Assembly (NCBI GenBank): GCA_963790525.1
Contig: CAWBOV010000005.1
Coordinates: 334,941-398,940 of the forward strand
Reading direction: 5' to 3'
Source: CAWBOV01 sp963790525
GTDB taxonomy: Bacteria; Actinomycetota; Actinomycetes; Mycobacteriales; Jatrophihabitantaceae
DNA length: 64,000 bases
Translations under genes and position numbers: made by a program
Part shown: positions 1-8,286 of the stretch, in pieces
How the letters are laid out: every line of letters begins with the position of its first letter
Numbering within the stretch: position 1 is the first letter of the stretch
The notes under the pieces: generated by a model
Databases searched by the model: none
Told to the model about the DNA's origin: nothing
The model's input: only the letters and a program-made list of their open reading frames with translations

Positions 1-981
1 GCGCGTCGGGGAACCTGCCCGCGCTCGGGACGGGCGTCCGGCTGGTCGACGTCGTCCGCAGCGGCGTGGTCGAGGGTGGGCACACCGGGCACGTCGTCGT
101 CCTCGGACGCGGCCGGGGCGACCGTGGCCGCTCTCGGTGACGTGCACACGCCGGTGTTCCCACGTTCGTCGAACAAGCCGTTGCAGGCGGTCGGGCTGCT
201 GCGGGCCGGGCTGGTGCTCGACTCCCGGTCCGTGGCCCTGGCGAGCGCCTCCCACTCCGGCGAGGCCATGCACCTGGACGTGGTGCGCGAGGTGCTGGCC
301 GGCGGCGGCCTCGACGAGGACCAGCTGCAGTGCCCGCCGGACCTGCCGCTGGAGGATCACGCCCGGACCGCGGTGCTCGTGGCCGGCGGCGGGCCGCGGC
401 GCATCTACATGAACTGCAGCGGCAAGCACGCGGCGATGCTGCGGACGTGCCGGCTCAACGGCTGGAGCCTGGCGGACTACCTCGACCCGGCCCATCCGCT
501 GCAGCGGCACCTGCGCGACACCGTCGGGGAGCTGACCGGTGAGACGGTGGCCGCCACGGGCATCGACGGCTGCGGGGCTCCGCTGTTCGCCATCAGCCTG
601 ACAGCGCTGGCCCGCGGTTTCCTGCGCCTGGCCACAGCGTCCGAGGGTCCGGAACGGGTCGTGGCCGACGCCATGCGCGCCCATCCCGAACTGGTGGCCG
701 GGACCGGGCGCGAGGCGACCGCGGTGATGCGGGGCGTGTCGGGCGCCGTGGCCAAGGACGGCGCGGAGGCGGTGTGGGCGGTGGCCGTGCCCGGCATCGG
801 TGCGGTGGCCGTCAAGATCGACGACGGCGCGCAGCGGGCCTCCAACCCGGCCATGGTCGCCGGGCTGGAACTCCTCGGCGTCCGGGCCCCCGCCCTGACG
901 GCGTTGGCGGAGACTCCGATCCTCGGCGGCGGTGCCCCGGTGGGTTCGGCGCGGGTGCGGGCCGGGGTGCTCGGGCGCTAG
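1..981 (+). CDS. L-asparaginase II family protein (5' end outside window, one frame break)
   Basis: Asparaginase of the PF06089 (asparaginase II) family, predicted to hydrolyse L-asparagine to aspartate and ammonia. Family motifs are visible: FPRSSNKPLQAVG near the N-terminus, SASHSGE, NCSGKHAAML and GIDGCGAPLFA. The family normally begins with a VVRSGVVEG-type block; exactly that block (RLVDVVRSGVVEGGHTGHVVVL) is encoded at 39-104, but in another frame from the rest. Removing one G near 105 joins the frames as VVVL-DAAGATVAALGD, so the GTG at 76 is not the real start. The true start is left of the window or at an unseen codon. The break is more likely a sequencing indel than a mutation, given similar breaks elsewhere. 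The next gene starts 34 nt downstream on the same strand. Confidence 0.85.
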   Translation, partial: ARRGTCPRSGRASGWSTSSAAAWSRVGTPGTSSSSDAAGATVAALGDVHTPVFPRSSNKPLQAVGLLRAGLVLDSRSVALASASHSGEAMHLDVVREVLAGGGLDEDQLQCPPDLPLEDHARTAVLVAGGGPRRIYMNCSGKHAAMLRTCRLNGWSLADYLDPAHPLQRHLRDTVGELTGETVAATGIDGCGAPLFAISLTALARGFLRLATASEGPERVVADAMRAHPELVAGTGREATAVMRGVSGAVAKDGAEAVWAVAVPGIGAVAVKIDDGAQRASNPAMVAGLELLGVRAPALTALAETPILGGGAPVGSARVRAGVLGR

Positions 982-1014
982 GTCCGCTCCCGGTGCATCC
1001 CGCAGAATGAGCGG

Positions 1015-1302
1015 ATGCTCGGTTTCCTCATCGGACTGTTCTTCCTCGGCCTGATCGCCGGCGCCATCGGGCGGCTGTTCGTGGGCAGCCCCCGCCGCCT
1101 CGGCTGCCTCGGCACCGCGGTGCTCGGCGTCATCGGCTCCTACGCCGGCGGCACGCTCGGGGTGCTGATCTTCCACCAGGCCTTCGACATCCGCCGCTCC
1201 GGAACGATCATCGGTGCCATCGTCGGAACCATCGTGGTGCTCGCGGTGTGGCGCGCGGTCGGTGGCAGCGAGAACCGGCGGCACAGGAGGTCGGTGCGCT
1301 GA
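1015..1302 (+). CDS. GlsB/YeaQ/YmgE-type small membrane protein
   Basis: A 95-aa, Gly-rich integral membrane protein with three hydrophobic segments (about residues 2-20, 30-53 and 62-81) and a basic C-terminal tail (RRHRRSVR). The pattern IGLFFLGLIAGAIGRL followed by a short basic loop and a second Gly-rich helix matches the transglycosylase-associated / GlsB-YeaQ family (PF04226), stress-associated inner-membrane proteins of unknown biochemical role. The start is an ATG at 1015. It follows the asparaginase on the same strand with a 33-nt gap, so cotranscription is possible. Confidence 0.75.
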   Translation: MLGFLIGLFFLGLIAGAIGRLFVGSPRRLGCLGTAVLGVIGSYAGGTLGVLIFHQAFDIRRSGTIIGAIVGTIVVLAVWRAVGGSENRRHRRSVR

Positions 1303-1373
1303 CGCGCGGATCTCCCAGCCGGCGGGTAGGCCGCGCTCGAGTTTCCCAGCCGACTGGCTGGTGGCGCGAGTTC

Positions 1374-1921
1374 CTAGCCGGCGGCGAAGAACTGCGTGAC
1401 GTCGTGGGTCTTGATCCGCTCGGCGAGCTGCAGTGGCGTCTGGCCCCGGTTGTTGGGCTTGTGGGGGTCGGCGCCGTGCGCGAGCAGCAGGGTGATCATG
1501 TCCCCGTTGCCTCGGCTGTTCATGACCGCGGCGGCCAGCGGCGTGGTCCCGGTCTTGTCGGTGACGTCGACCACGGCGCCGTGCTCCAGCAGGGCGCGGG
1601 CGACCTCGACGTCACCCCGGGAGGCGACGATGCTCAGCGGTGCGTAGCCGACGCGGTTGGGCTCGTTGACGTCGGCGCCGGCGGCGACGCACGCCGCGAC
1701 GTCCTCGGCGGTGCCCCGGGCGGCCACGTTGTGCAGGTCGGTCTGGCCGGGGACCGCGAAGGTCTTGACCGCCGTCGCCGGCTGGTCGGTGAGGTGCTGG
1801 GCTGCCTCTGCCCCGGCCGGCCGCGCGTTCACCGGCCGGCGTTCACCGGCTGTGCGTTCACCGGCTGTGCGGTCGCCGGCGGTGCGGCGGAGTCGTGCTT
1901 GCGCTTACCGAACAGTGCCAT
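1374..1921 (-). CDS. Ankyrin-repeat protein (one apparent frame break near the N-terminus)
   Basis: About three ankyrin repeats are visible (GQTDLHNVAARG, GYAPLSIVASRGDVEVARALLEHGA, GTTPLAAAVMN...LLLAHGADP, then a partial GQTPLQLAERI), predicting a cytoplasmic protein-binding scaffold. The intact frame begins with a GTG at 1832. Upstream, an ATG at 1921 starts MALFGKRKHDSAAPP, typical for this family, in another frame. Between them lies a 15-bp repeat encoding QPVNA; the third copy is one base short, at about 1836. Restoring that base gives QPVNA-QPVNA-RPVNA and joins the frames, so the ATG at 1921 is probably the real start. The gene begins 4 nt after the LCP gene stop, so the two probably form an operon. 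Confidence 0.75.
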
Positions 1922-1925
1922 GTGT

Positions 1926-3548
1926 CTACTCCGAGCAGGTTGTGTCAGCCCCGCTGATACCGGTCGGCGCGTTTGAGGCCGTGGTCGAGGTGGTGGCGGT
2001 CGCGGTGACCGACGCGGACAGTGACGACGGTAACGGGTCACCGACCGAGACGGCCTTCACCCCGCTGTAGGACGAACCCACGACAACCTCGATGTTGCCG
2101 CTGTGCGAGGGGTCCAGCTGCATCGTGGAACCGGGGATCGCCGAGGCGACCGTCTCCGCGGCCGCGAGCTGGCTGGCCCGGTACTTGACGACGGTGGTGG
2201 TCAGGCCCTGGGCGTCCAGGCCCAGAACGCCCTTGCCGAAACCGACGCCGGCCAGGGCGTTCTGCACCTTGGTGGCCAGCAGGGCGGTGCCGACGCCGTT
2301 GGTGACGTCGACGGTGATCGACGACGCCGCCTGGGTGAGCAGGATGGGCTTGGTCGAGGTCGGCGACGGCGACGGGCTGGCCGATGCCGACGGGTTCACC
2401 GTGACCGTCTTGTCCCGGATGATCTCGTCGTAGAGGATCGCGCCGGCGACGGGGTCGAGCAGGACCCGCGAGCCCGTGGTCGAGCTGGGGTTGTCGGGGT
2501 CGTAGGCGGGGTTGGAGATCGGCGCGGTGTAGAACGTGACCTTCTTCGGATCCAGGCCACTGAGCACCTTGACCAGCGTGTTCAGGTCGCTGAACGTCGT
2601 GCCGCTGTCCACGGTGACGGCCTTCGTGGCGGCGTCGACGAAGCCGGTGATCTTGGTCGGGTTGGCCAGCAGCTTGCCGCCGCGCGCCTCCCGGAGCACC
2701 GCCCCGAGGAAGCGCTGCTGGCGCTTGATGCGGCCGAGGTCCGAGCCGTCGCCGAGGGTCTCCCGCGCCCGGACGTAGGCCAGCGCCTGGGTGCCGTTGA
2801 GCTGGTTGTTGCCGGCCTTGAGCACCAGCCCGCTCTTCGGGTCGTCGACCGCCTGCGGGCTGCAGATGGTGACGGTGCCGAGCGCGTTGATCAGGTTCTT
2901 GAAGCCGGAGAAATCGATGTCGACGTAGTGGGTGATCGCGATTCCGGTGAGGAGCTGCACCGTCGCGATGGTGCACTTCGCGCCGCCCTCGGTGAACGCC
3001 GAGTTGAACTGCCCCATGTGCGCGGCCTCGATCTTGCCCGAGGAGTCCTTGCAGGCCGGAATCTTGAGCCAGGAGTCACGCGGGATGCTGATGACGGTCG
3101 CCTTCGTCCGCGCCGGGCTCAGGTGCACGATCATCGTGGTGTCCGACCGGGCGCCGGTGACGTCGTGGCCGTACTGGCCGTCGGTCCCGGCCCGGCTGTC
3201 GGAGCCGATCACCAGGTAGTTCGCGGCGTGGAGCTGATAGGACTTGTCCTTGATCGAGGGATCCTTGACGTTCAGGATGCCCTTCTCGCGGGTGATCTGG
3301 CTGTTGTAGTGCAGGTACTCCAGATACACGAAGCCCGAGGAGACGACCAGGAACAGGACCGTGAACGCCGCACAGGCCCGGGCGACCCGCGCGCCGAAGG
3401 AGTGCCGTCGGCGCCCGCCGCCGTTACGCCGCGCGAGCAGCGTCTGGACGATCTCCTGATGGTGCGGGGAGAGCCCACCGCCCGTGCTTGCCGACCCGGA
3501 GGGGTCGTCGCCGGCAGAACCTGCCGGTGGGTCGTAGCGGTCGGACAC
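1926..3548 (-). CDS. LytR-CpsA-Psr (LCP) family cell-wall glycopolymer ligase with LytR_C domain
   Basis: A 540-aa membrane-anchored LCP protein. The family transfers polyprenyl-linked glycopolymers (teichoic acid, arabinogalactan or capsule) onto peptidoglycan outside the membrane. Order: disordered basic N-terminus, one transmembrane helix (about residues 55-77), LCP catalytic domain (about 105-270) with GSDSRAG, GARSDTTMIVHL, ISIPRDSW and YVRARETLGDGSDLGRIKRQQ, a Ser/Pro/Thr linker (about 385-405), and a C-terminal LytR_C domain (about 415-500). The Asp and Arg residues that bind pyrophosphate in this family are present (GSDSR, RSD, PRDS, RARE, RIKRQQ). The ankyrin gene follows 4 nt downstream. 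It is intact and has the normal length for a two-domain actinobacterial LCP. Confidence 0.92.
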   Translation of the reverse strand: MSDRYDPPAGSAGDDPSGSASTGGGLSPHHQEIVQTLLARRNGGGRRRHSFGARVARACAAFTVLFLVVSSGFVYLEYLHYNSQITREKGILNVKDPSIKDKSYQLHAANYLVIGSDSRAGTDGQYGHDVTGARSDTTMIVHLSPARTKATVISIPRDSWLKIPACKDSSGKIEAAHMGQFNSAFTEGGAKCTIATVQLLTGIAITHYVDIDFSGFKNLINALGTVTICSPQAVDDPKSGLVLKAGNNQLNGTQALAYVRARETLGDGSDLGRIKRQQRFLGAVLREARGGKLLANPTKITGFVDAATKAVTVDSGTTFSDLNTLVKVLSGLDPKKVTFYTAPISNPAYDPDNPSSTTGSRVLLDPVAGAILYDEIIRDKTVTVNPSASASPSPSPTSTKPILLTQAASSITVDVTNGVGTALLATKVQNALAGVGFGKGVLGLDAQGLTTTVVKYRASQLAAAETVASAIPGSTMQLDPSHSGNIEVVVGSSYSGVKAVSVGDPLPSSLSASVTATATTSTTASNAPTGISGADTTCSE

Positions 3549-3786
3549 GGGGCTCCTCGCTGATCAGGGCGTCACAGAATGATATGGGACCGCGTTCATC
3601 GGGTGTGCGGATGGCGTTTGCGGCCCGTTCACTCCCTCGTAGACACGCAGTCGCCCAGAAATGGTTGCACCTTCAGCTGTGACGTGCTCCAGAATCCGGG
3701 TGGGAGGGGGGCTGGTTTGGAGCCCCGCCCGGAGTCACCTATGCTGACGACGTCTCCGACGGGGGCATAGCATGGAGCGGTTGCCG

Positions 3787-3859
3787 GCCCCCATCGTCTA
3801 GTGGCCCAGGACGCCGCCCTTTCAAGGCGGTAGCACGGGTTCGAATCCCGTTGGGGGTA
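3787..3859 (+). tRNA. tRNA-Glu (anticodon TTC)
   Basis: A 73-nt cloverleaf. The acceptor stem GCCCCCA pairs with TGGGGGT (one G-T wobble at the end), with discriminator A. The anticodon stem is CCGCC/GGCGG with loop CTTTCAA, giving anticodon TTC. The T arm contains GGTTCGAATCC. CCA is not encoded. It forms a cluster with tRNA-Asp 28 nt downstream. Confidence 0.97.
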
Positions 3860-3887
3860 CACGTCACCGTCACCGTCGGTGATGTAA

Positions 3888-3964
3888 GGCCCTGTAGCGC
3901 AGTCGGTTAGCGTGCCGCCCTGTCACGGCGGAGGTCGCGGGTTCGAGTCCCGTCAGGGTCGCCA
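3888..3964 (+). tRNA. tRNA-Asp (anticodon GTC), CCA encoded
   Basis: Cloverleaf with acceptor GGCCCTG/CAGGGTC, anticodon stem CCGCC/GGCGG, loop CTGTCAC (anticodon GTC), T arm GGTTCGAGTCC, discriminator G at 3961 and a genomically encoded CCA at 3962-3964, unlike the neighbouring Glu and Phe tRNAs. Confidence 0.97.
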
Positions 3965-4075
3965 GTGATGGCGACGATCGTCCCGGCTCCCCGGAGCGGA
4001 CGAGCGCATTCCCGCCGGACCGCGGACGGTCGGTGCGCAGCCCCCGGAGACGTGCGGGCCGGTACGTTCGGCAGC

Positions 4076-4753
4076 GTGCCGCCCACCCTGATCCTCGCCG
4101 CGCACGGAACGACTTCCCTCGCTGGCCTCGCCACCACCGCCGAGCTCGCCGCCGCGACCCGCACGCGCCGCCCCGGCCTCGCCGTGGCCGAGTCCTACGT
4201 GGACGTGGCGGCACCCACGTTCCACGACGTGCTGGCCTCAGTGACCGGGCCTGTCGTCGTGGTGCCCGTCCTGCTGTCGGGCGGTTACCACGTGCACGTC
4301 GACATCCCCGCGGTGGTCGGCTCCCGCGCGGAGACCGTCGTCACGCCCGCACTGGGTCCCGGACGGGGCGTCTCGCGGGCCCTCGCCGACCGGCTCGACC
4401 AGGCCCGGGCCGGCCGGTCACCCGGTGCCTGCGTAGCCCTGGTCGCGGCCGGATCGTCGGATGCGGCAGCCCGCGCGGACGTGGAGACGGCGGCGGCCGA
4501 CCTGGCGACGGTGCTCGGCCGCCCGGTCCACGTCGCGGTTCTCACCGGCGAGGGCCGATCGCTGGCCGACCTGGTCGCGGCGCTCGGTACGGATGTGGAC
4601 GTGGCCACGTACCTCTTGGCCGACGGCGTCTTCGCGACCAAGCTCCGGTCCCAGGCGGCCGCCCTGGGCCTGGCCACCGTGAGCGATCCTCTCGGCGCGC
4701 ACCCCGCGCTCGTGGACGTGATCCTGCAGCGCTTCGACAGCGGCGCCCCGTAG
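4076..4753 (+). CDS. Sirohydrochlorin chelatase / CbiX-like protein
   Basis: A 225-aa protein of the CbiX/SirB class II chelatase family, which inserts Fe or Co into sirohydrochlorin for siroheme or cobalamin. The N-terminal strand-plus-histidine motif LILAAHGT is the metal-binding signature, and a second PVVVVPVLLSGGYHVHVDIP carries further histidines. A second, weaker half (VALVAAGSSDAAA) agrees with the two-lobe chelatase fold. I chose the GTG at 4076 because the motif lies within 10 residues of it; the open frame extends to 3965, but that stretch directly abuts tRNA-Asp. No cobalamin or siroheme genes are adjacent, so the metal and product are undecided. It lies between tRNA-Asp and tRNA-Phe. 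Confidence 0.83.
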   Translation: MPPTLILAAHGTTSLAGLATTAELAAATRTRRPGLAVAESYVDVAAPTFHDVLASVTGPVVVVPVLLSGGYHVHVDIPAVVGSRAETVVTPALGPGRGVSRALADRLDQARAGRSPGACVALVAAGSSDAAARADVETAAADLATVLGRPVHVAVLTGEGRSLADLVAALGTDVDVATYLLADGVFATKLRSQAAALGLATVSDPLGAHPALVDVILQRFDSGAP

Positions 4754-4998
4754 CTGGGGTAGACGCCGTGGCAGCAATTCCGCGGAGAGGCCCAGCCAGC
4801 GCGGTGGATCAGCGCGGTGGATCAGCGCGGTGAATCAGCGCGGTGAATCTTGATGCCCATCGGTGCCTATGACCGTCCAGGACTATCAAGATCGCCAGCG
4901 CCGGGCGTTACGCCAGTGCAGGACGCGTCGGGATCGCGACGTCTACCTGCGGTGGAATTGGCCTGCGGCGCCGTGCCTGTAGACTTCTGCAGGTTCCC
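4754..4998. repeat. Non-coding stretch with a 13-bp tandem repeat (x4)
   Basis: Four head-to-tail copies of a 13-mer (AGCGCGGTGGATC, the last two with GAATC) occupy 4798-4849. Just after them, ATCTTGAT (4847-4854) and ATCAAGAT (4885-4892) form an inverted pair about 30 nt apart. No gene is seen. It lies between the chelatase stop and tRNA-Phe. Function unknown. Confidence 0.7.
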
Positions 4999-5072
4999 GG
5001 CCAGGTAGCTCAGATGGTACGAGCATCCGCCTGAAAAGCGGAGGGTCGGCGGTTCGATCCCGCCCCTGGCCA
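4999..5072 (+). tRNA. tRNA-Phe (anticodon GAA)
   Basis: A 74-nt cloverleaf: acceptor GGCCAGG pairs fully with CCTGGCC, discriminator A, anticodon stem TCCGC/GCGGA with loop CTGAAAA (anticodon GAA), and T arm GGTTCGATCC. CCA is not encoded. The Glu-Asp-Phe order is a common actinobacterial tRNA cluster, interrupted here by the chelatase gene. Confidence 0.96.
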
Positions 5073-5261
5073 CCTCTACACTGTCGAACGTCCCGCACGA
5101 ACTTCGACCACGCATCCCATGGGGGCACCCAGCCGATCATCGGGACCTGGTCAGCCACCCCGCAGCCGTAGCGCAAATCGACGGACGAGCAGGCCGGCCA
5201 GCGCGGTGAACGCACCTGTCCGAGATAGACCGGCCGCCCTCGAATGATCTGGTCGTCCGCG

Positions 5262-6686
5262 CTAGCAATGGATTGGTGTCGCTGTCGGCGCTTGAATGCT
5301 GATCGAATCGATCCGCTGTTGCGTGCCTTGAAAGAATATGGTTCCAGCGGCGTCGGTGACGTACCAACCGTCGGTGGCATATTCGCCGCCTGGATGCCCA
5401 GGCGTGTATCGAAGGCGGTTCCCGTAAATGCGCGTCAATGCGGCGACGCCCTCGCCGAGCACGAAGCCATCTGAGGTGACGAGCCTCGGCCCGTTGGCCA
5501 CCTGAAAGCCGCCGAAGCAGACGCCGGGGCGTGCGGTGACGCCCTCGACGTCCATGGGATCTGACTCGCCGTCACCCACTTCGCGGAGTGTTGTACGGGT
5601 TGCGGATTCGATCTGAGCGACCGACATCGTTAGAGTCGCCGCACCGAGTGAGTGAGTGGTCGCGACGATCGTCGGATCGGTCCAGTACCCGAGCACACCG
5701 CTGGCGTGCACGAGCTTGGTGATCGTTGCGAGCGCGAGCGTCGCGAACGTCGCGTCGCTGGTCTCGCTGGTGTGCACGCACAACAGGGACTCAGAGCTTT
5801 GCGGATGAACCAGGAAGAACACATCGACGCTCCCGCAGTCCACAGTGGCCGTGCCGCCGACTCCATTCACCTCCCTCTGCGCGGCAAGAGCTGAGTCCTC
5901 GGAGACGACGAGATCGCCACCATCACCAACGGCGAATGATCGGTCGAAAAGCTGGTCAGTGATCTTGACCGATCCGGCGATGGCTTCGACCGGAATGGTG
6001 GCCTGAAGAGCAGGCAACAGTGTGAGTTGCGAGGAACCCGGGGTGAACGCCTTCGCTGCGGCTGAGGTGCCCAGCGCCTCGACGCTGGGACAGAGATTCT
6101 CGAGCAGAACTAGACCACCGTGGCATGCCCCTGGCGAGGCGAGTAGAACGGCAAGGGCGTCCACGAGGTCCGATCGCAGATAGCCCTTGAGGAAGGTGCC
6201 GAGATTGGGGGTCCCGAAGGTGATGACCCCGGCGATCTTGGAGGACACACCAGCAACCTCGCCATTGCACCCGGAGTCAGCGGCGCAGCGGACAGCGAGC
6301 CCGCCCATGGAGTGGGCAACGATGATGACCTTCCCGACTGCGGAGATTCCGGCGAGGGCAATGACGCGGTTTGCGAGTGCTTTCCCGATGTGCGGGTCGG
6401 TGACCCACGCTGTCGAATGGGCCCCGTAGTCGAAGGTCGCGACGCAGGTGTGCGCGGCATCGGTGCCCAGCGTATTGATGGTTTGGGTCGACCAGGTGGT
6501 GGCGTCGGAATGAAATCCGTGCACGAGAAGGATCGGGATGCGGGTACCTGACTGCACCGAATCACATGAGATCGCGGACGCGGCACCTGCGGCCGGGGCC
6601 TGGCCCACGTCGACTACAGCGAGGACTCCTGCCGCCGTGAGCAGCACCGCGAAATAGTTCAGCGCGATGCGGCGCAGTCCTTTCAC
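5262..6686 (-). CDS. Secreted alpha/beta-hydrolase (esterase/lipase-like)
   Basis: A 474-aa secreted serine hydrolase. A basic N-terminus and hydrophobic core (LNYFAVLLTAAGVLAVVDVG) followed by AAGAASA suggest a Sec signal peptide. The lipase fold is shown by IPILLVHGFHSDATTW (oxyanion HG) and the nucleophile elbow VIIVAHSMGGLAVR; VITFGTPNLGT follows as in PGAP1/lipase-class proteins. About 200 C-terminal residues are unassigned. The substrate is unknown. The GTG start at 6686 overlaps the stop of the upstream lipoprotein gene as GTGA, which decides this start over a longer frame reaching 6752. It is the last gene of a three-gene coupled operon. Base composition is somewhat lower in GC than the neighbours, which may reflect transfer. 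Confidence 0.8.
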   Translation of the reverse strand: MKGLRRIALNYFAVLLTAAGVLAVVDVGQAPAAGAASAISCDSVQSGTRIPILLVHGFHSDATTWSTQTINTLGTDAAHTCVATFDYGAHSTAWVTDPHIGKALANRVIALAGISAVGKVIIVAHSMGGLAVRCAADSGCNGEVAGVSSKIAGVITFGTPNLGTFLKGYLRSDLVDALAVLLASPGACHGGLVLLENLCPSVEALGTSAAAKAFTPGSSQLTLLPALQATIPVEAIAGSVKITDQLFDRSFAVGDGGDLVVSEDSALAAQREVNGVGGTATVDCGSVDVFFLVHPQSSESLLCVHTSETSDATFATLALATITKLVHASGVLGYWTDPTIVATTHSLGAATLTMSVAQIESATRTTLREVGDGESDPMDVEGVTARPGVCFGGFQVANGPRLVTSDGFVLGEGVAALTRIYGNRLRYTPGHPGGEYATDGWYVTDAAGTIFFQGTQQRIDSISIQAPTATPIHC

Positions 6687-7213
6687 GGGGAGCCCTTTCG
6701 TGCACTGAGAAGCATCCACTCCGTGCCGAGTCGGAGCAGCACGACGGTCCACGTGCCGGGTTCAGGTCCAGTCACGATCGCAGGCACCGTCGCGACGGAT
6801 CCGCTGACGATCATGTGGTCGGTGTCCAAGTGCACCTGCGATCCGCCGGGCAGCAACGGCCCGGGATCGGCAGAAAAGGCGGCTCGTATCGCCGGCGCCA
6901 GAATTGATTCAATGGACTCGGTGTTACCGCTGCCAATGACCCGCTCGAGATGCGTTGCCTCCGAGCCCGGAAGGCCGGCCGCGTTTCCCGTAACTGATGA
7001 GCCCGCACCCGGCGTGTTCGTCGCCGACACCTGAACGTGTGCGGCGGTGGAGCTTGCTCGCGTAGCGCCGTGATGGTGCGATCCGCACGCAGACATGGTG
7101 CCGACCAGCAGGATCACAAGGGTCCCTGTTGTGATCGCACGCACCGGCCGGACGATCTCTCCCAAATCCATATGACCAGTACTGTGGCCGCGCGGATTCA
7201 ATCGCCGCTTCAT
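6683..7213 (-). CDS. Putative lipoprotein, unknown function
   Basis: A 176-aa protein with a hydrophobic stretch ending in a lipobox (GTMSACG, about residues 38-44), so probably lipid-anchored outside the membrane. The rest is short and soluble, ending in a beta-rich part (GTWTVVLLRLGTEWMLLSA). I recognise no family. The ATG at 7213 overlaps the stop of the upstream lipoprotein gene (ATGA) and its own stop overlaps the esterase start (GTGA), so the three products are probably made together. A role in assisting or retaining the esterase is only an inference. Confidence 0.65.
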   Translation of the reverse strand: MKRRLNPRGHSTGHMDLGEIVRPVRAITTGTLVILLVGTMSACGSHHHGATRASSTAAHVQVSATNTPGAGSSVTGNAAGLPGSEATHLERVIGSGNTESIESILAPAIRAAFSADPGPLLPGGSQVHLDTDHMIVSGSVATVPAIVTGPEPGTWTVVLLRLGTEWMLLSARKGSP

Positions 7214-7842
7214 GCCCGAGCCGCGACTACCTTCGCGATGGCAACACTCGAAGCCTCGTCTCCGGAGCTCTCAGTGATCTTGAAGAAGTTCCCGTGGACG
7301 GTCATCAACACGGAGTGCGCGTATGTGCCTCCCCAGACCGCATTATGACCGATGCCCACCGCAGGCAGGTACGCGGCACCTGCAAAAGCGTTGGTCGCGA
7401 GCCCGCTGACGACCGTTGCAAATCCGCCATCCGCCGAATGCTCGGAGACAATCGTCAGCGGAGTGTCGCTGGTGTCGGGGTTACTTCCAGTGGGCACATA
7501 CGTGCAGATCGTGCCCTCAGCCTGTTCGAAAGTATCGGACACGGCTCGCAGCGACTGCCCGAGGGCACGTGACGCTTCGCCGGCGCTGAACAGGCTGCAG
7601 GCATCTGGCGCGGGTCCGGCCGGCTGCGACGACGATGTGGTGGCGGTCGTACTTTGCGGCGCCTGATTGAACCCGCTCGCCGACTGGGTCGCTGACGTCG
7701 GCCCCCCGGACGAAACAGTGCTGGTCGGTGTGCCGACCGCTGATGCCGGCGTGCCGTTCGACGCCTTTGGCACGGTGCCGCTGCCGCATGCGGCCAGCGC
7801 GAGTGCCGCACCGCAGACAGCTATGAGTTTGAGCTTCATCAA
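7210..7842 (-). CDS. DUF3558-like putative lipoprotein
   Basis: A 210-aa protein with a clear lipoprotein signal: MMKLKLIAVCGAALALAACG (lipobox LAAC, Cys19). It continues with a long Ser/Thr/Pro/Gln-rich spacer (about residues 20-75) and a folded domain beginning DACSLFSAGEASRALGQ, with a second Cys in TICTYVP. This layout, with DACxLL...A...lG and a C-x-Y motif, resembles the DUF3558 lipoprotein family of actinobacteria; function unknown. It is the first gene of the coupled operon with 6683-7213 and the esterase. Confidence 0.7.
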   Translation of the reverse strand: MMKLKLIAVCGAALALAACGSGTVPKASNGTPASAVGTPTSTVSSGGPTSATQSASGFNQAPQSTTATTSSSQPAGPAPDACSLFSAGEASRALGQSLRAVSDTFEQAEGTICTYVPTGSNPDTSDTPLTIVSEHSADGGFATVVSGLATNAFAGAAYLPAVGIGHNAVWGGTYAHSVLMTVHGNFFKITESSGDEASSVAIAKVVAARA

Positions 7843-8214
7843 TTCCCCCGCAGCGTTTGATTTCGGGCAGATTAGCGCTGCTCAAAGACCCCGTCTACGC
7901 AACGTGAGCTTCCGAACTTCCGACCGACGAGCAGCCACTGACCACTACTGGCGTGGAACGCATTCGCGTGGTTCTGCTTCTGCTGCGCGAGCGGGTGACA
8001 GGTTAGGTCAGCGCCTCGGTGGCAGCCGAATCATGATCGGCGCGAACTCAATGGGGTAGATCGGGCGAGCGACCCAGGCCTGCGACGGCGGTGGCGGGTG
8101 CGCTCGATTCAGGTCCCGACAGCGATCCGCAGCTGCTCGCATCCGCGATCCCCCCGATCCTCCCCGCGCCCACCTGACAGACCTCAGCTCCCACGAGACC
8201 CCGACACCGATGAC
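7843..8214. other. Intergenic region without a recognised gene
   Basis: A divergent intergenic stretch between the leftward lipoprotein operon and the rightward TetR-controlled operon. Open frames here lack codon structure or family signals. Nothing supportable is seen apart from the promoter and operator at its right end, listed separately. Confidence 0.5.
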
Positions 8215-8261
8215 TTGACGGCTAACGTTGTTAGCCCTACAGTTGAGCTAACAGCGTTAGC
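8215..8261 (+). promoter_or_regulatory. Promoter with two TetR-type operators
   Basis: TTGACG (8215-8220) and TACAGT (8238-8243) are separated by 17 nt, a good sigma70-type promoter. A palindrome GCTAACGTTGTTAGC (8221-8235) fills the spacer and a sister palindrome GCTAACAGCGTTAGC (8247-8261) lies just after the -10. The shared half-site GCTAAC/GTTAGC and the TetR gene in the same transcript imply autorepression: the repressor would block both spacer and start region. The first start codon is at 8287. Confidence 0.85.
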
Positions 8262-8286
8262 CACTCTCGACGGAAGGGTCAGGATC

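Noticed and set aside
2103..3563. A 486-aa open frame opposite the LCP gene
   Set aside because: An antisense shadow of a high-GC gene: Arg/Gly/Ala/Asp-rich, without family motifs. The same applies to long frames opposite the MFS, GT and sheath genes.
3629..3862. Short reading frames across tRNA-Glu, tRNA-Asp and tRNA-Phe
   Set aside because: They run through clear cloverleaf genes and have no ribosome-binding site or family signal.
4798..4849. A CRISPR array
   Set aside because: Units are 13 bp and contiguous without spacers, and there are no cas genes.
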